The notes beneath the pieces are model-generated. The model had not been told where the DNA came from, made no database searches, and was given only the letters and a program-made list of their open reading frames with translations. From NCBI GenBank assembly GCA_947460065.1, contig CANHGF010000045.1, forward strand, positions 1-11,413: DNA of 11,413 bases, given 5' to 3'. The stretch is from Comamonadaceae bacterium. GTDB lineage: Bacteria > Pseudomonadota > Gammaproteobacteria > Burkholderiales > Burkholderiaceae_C. This document shows, one piece after another, positions 8,450-11,413 of the stretch. Made by a program: the position numbers and the translations under genes. The first letter of the stretch is position 1. Each line of letters opens with the position of its first letter.

Positions 8450-10330
8450 TCAGCTGGCGCGCATGGCCGCGGCGAGCTCGCGCAAGCGGGCCAGGGCCTG
8501 CGGGTCGGTGGCGGCGCGGCGCGCCAGATCGTCCATTTCCTGCTGGCGGCCGCGTTTGACCAATTCGTCAAGCACCGGGCGGGTTTCTTCCCAGCTCGGC
8601 TCTATGCCCTCAGGTATCTGGCCCAGTTGATCAATCGCGTAGCGCTCCTGCGGATGCTCGCGCAGGCCTTCACGCAGCGCAGCCCAGGGCTGCACGCCGT
8701 GTTCATGGATCTGGGCTTCCAGCCAGGCAAACAGCGGCCCGTGGGGCGGGGGCAGGCTGCACAGGAGCGCATGTTCGCCATCGTTGAGCCGGTCCCACCA
8801 GGCTGGCTCGGTCAAGAGCATACGCAGCACCCGGTCTTCCCGGCTGGCCGGCTGTATACGCCCGGGCAGGCGCCTGAGCTTGCCCGAGGACTGCCCCTGG
8901 CCGGGCAGCATAGGTGCCGCGCTCTGGCTCAAGGCCCCGCTGGGTGCTGTCATGCGATCGAGCGAATCAGGCGCGCCCGGCGGGCCGTTCCACTTCTTGC
9001 CGCCCGGCCTGCTGCCGGCACGGGCCGGCTGCCAGACCTGCAGCAGTTCGCGGCTGTCGATGTGCACCAGATCGGCGATTTCGGCCAGCAACTGCCGCTT
9101 GAGCGCGCCGTCTGGCAGCGCCTCCCACAGGGCGCGGGCCTGGCTGCCCATGCGGGCGCGGCCTTCGGCACTGTCCATGTCACAGTCCTGGCTGGCCGCC
9201 TCAATCAGGAAGCGGCTGAGCGGCAGGGCTTGTTGGACCCGCTGGGCGAAGGCCTCGGCCCCAAGTTCGCGGATGAAGCTGTCCGGGTCATGCTCAGCCG
9301 GCAGAAACAGGAACTTGATCGATCGGGTGTCGCTGGCATAGGGCAGGGCCGCATCCAGCGCCTTGCGCGCAGCCCGTCGGCCGGCGGCGTCGCCATCGAA
9401 GCTGAACACCACCGCCTCGGTGAAGCGAAAGAGCTTTTGCACATGGTCGGCGCTGCAGGCCGTGCCCAGGGTGGCCACCGCATTGGCAAAGCCGCGCTGG
9501 GCCAGCGCCACCACATCCATATAGCCCTCGGTGACCAGAGCGTAGCCGTGCTCGCGCAGGGCTGCGCGGGCTTCAAACAGGCCGTAGAGCTCGCGCCCCT
9601 TGCTGAAGACCGGGGTCTCTGGTGAATTGAGGTACTTGGGCTTTTCGTCGCCCATCACCCGACCGCCAAAGCCTATGCATTGGCCTTTGACATTGCGGAT
9701 TGGGAACATCACCCGGTCGCGGAAACGGTCGTAGCGTTTGCCCTGCTCGTCGCCGTCTTCGTCGGCCGAGATCACCAGGCCGCTGTCGACCAGCTTGGCG
9801 TCGGCATAGTCTGGGAACACCCCGGCGAGAAACCGCCAGCCCGCTGGCGCATAGCCCAGGCCGAACGCCTTGGCGATCTGGCCTGACAGTCCCCGACCTT
9901 TGAGGTAACTGACCGCTTGCGGCGCGTCCTTGAGCTCGGCGGCAAAGGCCTGTGCGGCCTTTTCCAGCAGATCGTTCAGGCTGCTTTGCTGCTCGCGCGC
10001 TTGCGACTGTCGCAATTTTTCGGCCGGCGAGATGTCCTCCTCGGGCACCTGCAGTCCGTACTGCTGGGCCAAGTCCTTGACCGCATCTGGGAAGTTCATG
10101 CCCAGGTGCTCCATCAGGAAGCCGATGGCGTTGCCGCTCTTGCCGCAGCCGAAGCAGTGGTAGAACTGCTTGCTGGGACTGACGGTGAAAGAGGGCGATT
10201 TTTCGGTGTGGAAGGGGCACAGCCCCAAAAAATTGGCGCCGCCTTTTTTGAGCTGCACATGGCGGCCGACGATGTCCACGATGTCGGCTCTAGCCAGCAG
10301 TTCCTGCAGAAACGGTGTGGGAATGGCCAT
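8450..10330 (-). CDS. dnaG: DNA primase
   Basis: Synthesises RNA primers for Okazaki fragments at the replication fork, working with DnaB helicase. 626 residues. The N-terminal CHC2 zinc-binding domain has Cys38, His41, Cys59 and Cys62 (CPFH ... CFGC). The RNA polymerase core includes KYLNSPET (232-239) and the Toprim motifs: Glu268 in VTEGYMDV, and Asp312/Asp314 in FDGDAAGRRA, matching the metal-binding acidic residues of E. coli DnaG. A Pro/Gly/Ser-rich linker (about 437-490) leads to the C-terminal helicase-binding domain. The ATG at 10330 gives the family start (MAIPTPFLQELL); an in-frame ATG at 10354 would add eight residues. Neither has a strong Shine-Dalgarno. It is followed by rpoD, as in other proteobacteria. 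Confidence 0.97.
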   Translation of the reverse strand: MAIPTPFLQELLARADIVDIVGRHVQLKKGGANFLGLCPFHTEKSPSFTVSPSKQFYHCFGCGKSGNAIGFLMEHLGMNFPDAVKDLAQQYGLQVPEEDISPAEKLRQSQAREQQSSLNDLLEKAAQAFAAELKDAPQAVSYLKGRGLSGQIAKAFGLGYAPAGWRFLAGVFPDYADAKLVDSGLVISADEDGDEQGKRYDRFRDRVMFPIRNVKGQCIGFGGRVMGDEKPKYLNSPETPVFSKGRELYGLFEARAALREHGYALVTEGYMDVVALAQRGFANAVATLGTACSADHVQKLFRFTEAVVFSFDGDAAGRRAARKALDAALPYASDTRSIKFLFLPAEHDPDSFIRELGAEAFAQRVQQALPLSRFLIEAASQDCDMDSAEGRARMGSQARALWEALPDGALKRQLLAEIADLVHIDSRELLQVWQPARAGSRPGGKKWNGPPGAPDSLDRMTAPSGALSQSAAPMLPGQGQSSGKLRRLPGRIQPASREDRVLRMLLTEPAWWDRLNDGEHALLCSLPPPHGPLFAWLEAQIHEHGVQPWAALREGLREHPQERYAIDQLGQIPEGIEPSWEETRPVLDELVKRGRQQEMDDLARRAATDPQALARLRELAAAMRAS

Positions 10331-10336
10331 GTCAAT

Positions 10337-10350
10337 CCGATTGCAATCGG
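10337..10350. repeat. 14-bp perfect palindrome just upstream of dnaG
   Basis: CCGATTGCAATCGG, 7+7 with no spacer, six bases before the chosen dnaG ATG. On the minus strand a TACAAT (10353-10358) lies directly upstream, so the palindrome would cover a start point near 10346 if that is a promoter; no -35 match supports it. One such palindrome in a window this size can arise by chance, so function is open. Confidence 0.4.
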
Positions 10351-10387
10351 CCATTGTAGGCAGCGCTCCGGCTGCAGTGCGGGTCGC

Positions 10388-11413
10388 TCAGTCGCCGAGC
10401 ACCCGGCCTTCTCGGCGGGGGTCTGAGGCGCCCACCCAGCCTTGCGCGCTGCGCTGCAAAATTTGCAGGCCGCTGGTCATAGGCAGTTGGCGTACGGCGG
10501 TCCCGCGCTCGGCCAGGGCGTTGGCTGTCGCGCCCTCGTAGCGGCCCTGTTCCAGCAGCAGCGGTCCGTTCATGTTGGCCAGATGGGGCAGGGCAATGGC
10601 CGCCTGCGGCGCCAGGCCCCAGTGCAGGCTAGCCCACAGGGACTTGGCGGTGTAGTGAATGATGTAGGCGCCGCCCGGGCTGCCCAAGCTCATGCTCGCA
10701 TGCGGGCTGCCCGCTTCAAATACCAAGGTCGGCGACATGGACGAGCGCGGCCGCTTGCCCGGCTCGGGCCGGTTGGCCACCGGCAGGCCTTGTGGCGAAC
10801 GCGGCACAAAACTGAAGTCGGTCAGCTGGTTGTTGAGCAAAAAGCCCCCAGCCAAGCCTTGTCCGGTATTGACCATCAGGCGGGCGCCAAAAGCGTCTTC
10901 GATGCTGCTGGTCAGCGCCAGCACATGGCCCCGGGCATCGACCACGCTCAAATGTGTGGTGCCGTACTCAGGCTGGTCGGCCATGGGTGCATGGCTGCGC
11001 TCAGCAGCGGGCTTGCGTCCAGGTTGGCCAGCCGCAGCCTGCCCCAGGCTGCGCGCACCGATCAGCCGGGCCCGCTGGTCCAGGTAGTCGGGCGCGAGCA
11101 GGCTGTGCCAGTTGCCGGCAGGAGCCGCCACAAAATCCGGATCGGCGATGTACTGGGCGCGGTCCGCAAAGGCCAGTCGCGACGTCTCCGAATAGCCGTG
11201 CAGCCAATCCACATCGGGCCGGCCCTGTTGCAAGGGGCGCTGGCCGGCCGGGGTGCGTTCGAGCAGGCCCAAAATTTGGCCCACCGTCAGCGCGCCCGCG
11301 CTTGGCGGGGGCATGCCGCACACGCGCCAAAGGCGAGCGCTGGCCCGATGGTCAAAGCAGATCGGTTCGCGCATTCGGCTTTGGTAGCCCTGCAAATCGG
11401 CCAGGTTGAGTCG
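10388..11413 (-). CDS. ggt: Gamma-glutamyltransferase, C-terminal part including whole small subunit; 5' end outside window
   Basis: Periplasmic or secreted Ntn-hydrolase that cleaves or transfers the gamma-glutamyl group of glutathione and related compounds; made as a precursor that self-cleaves. 341 residues are visible and the frame is open at the right edge. REPICFDHRA and CGMPPPSAGALTVGQIL belong to the end of the large subunit. The processing site is in EYGTTHLSVVD: the first Thr (codon 10958-10960) is the predicted nucleophile, giving a small subunit of 190 residues, the same as in E. coli. KRPRSSMSPTLV carries the paired serines of the oxyanion hole, and GSPGGAYII the glycine-rich active-site turn. 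The segment between DFS and KRPRSS is somewhat shorter than I recall for E. coli, so the lid over the active site may differ. The signal peptide and start lie beyond the edge. Confidence 0.94.
   Translation of the reverse strand, partial: RLNLADLQGYQSRMREPICFDHRASARLWRVCGMPPPSAGALTVGQILGLLERTPAGQRPLQQGRPDVDWLHGYSETSRLAFADRAQYIADPDFVAAPAGNWHSLLAPDYLDQRARLIGARSLGQAAAGQPGRKPAAERSHAPMADQPEYGTTHLSVVDARGHVLALTSSIEDAFGARLMVNTGQGLAGGFLLNNQLTDFSFVPRSPQGLPVANRPEPGKRPRSSMSPTLVFEAGSPHASMSLGSPGGAYIIHYTAKSLWASLHWGLAPQAAIALPHLANMNGPLLLEQGRYEGATANALAERGTAVRQLPMTSGLQILQRSAQGWVGASDPRREGRVLGD

Noticed and set aside
8312..9625. 437-codon plus-strand open frame opposite dnaG
   Set aside because: Antisense shadow of a certain gene, without a family signature.

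Overview
This window is high-GC DNA in which every gene I can support lies on the minus strand, so transcription runs from high to low coordinates. The RpoD with a long Lys/Ala/Pro-rich tail, the Bug-type binding protein and the style of the CoA-catabolic genes point to a betaproteobacterium, most likely Burkholderiales (Comamonadaceae-like). The family call is inference from protein character, not from a database search.

Right part (11413 to about 5670), housekeeping: the 3' part of a gamma-glutamyltransferase gene (ggt, cut by the window edge) is followed after 57 bp by dnaG (primase). After a 298-bp leader with its own extended -10 promoter comes rpoD (primary sigma factor), closed by a clear rho-independent terminator. 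This is the dnaG-rpoD half of the macromolecular synthesis operon, with ggt sitting where rpsU or a GatB/YqeY gene is often found.

Left part (about 5605 to 1), aromatic acid catabolism: after the rpoD terminator a new unit starts. A -10-like element overlaps a perfect 8-3-8 inverted repeat (candidate operator). Then come feruloyl-CoA synthase (fcs), an HSD10-like short-chain 3-hydroxyacyl-CoA dehydrogenase, a 4-hydroxybenzoyl-CoA-thioesterase-like hotdog protein, a Bug/TctC periplasmic binding protein with a Tat-like signal, and a long-form (FadE/DmdC-type) acyl-CoA dehydrogenase that runs off the left edge. The first three genes are packed within 12-22 bp; the last two follow after 59 and 71 bp. 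Together they suggest uptake of a phenylpropenoic or phenylpropanoic acid, activation to its CoA ester, side-chain shortening by a beta-oxidation-like route, and thioester release of the aromatic acid. The hydratase and thiolase needed for a full cycle are not in the window.

I see no CRISPR array, tRNA or rRNA, transposon, phage gene or defence system. The plus strand carries long open frames, but these are GC-rich antisense shadows. The most interesting items are the catabolic operon with its operator and dedicated binding protein, and the long structured rpoD leader.
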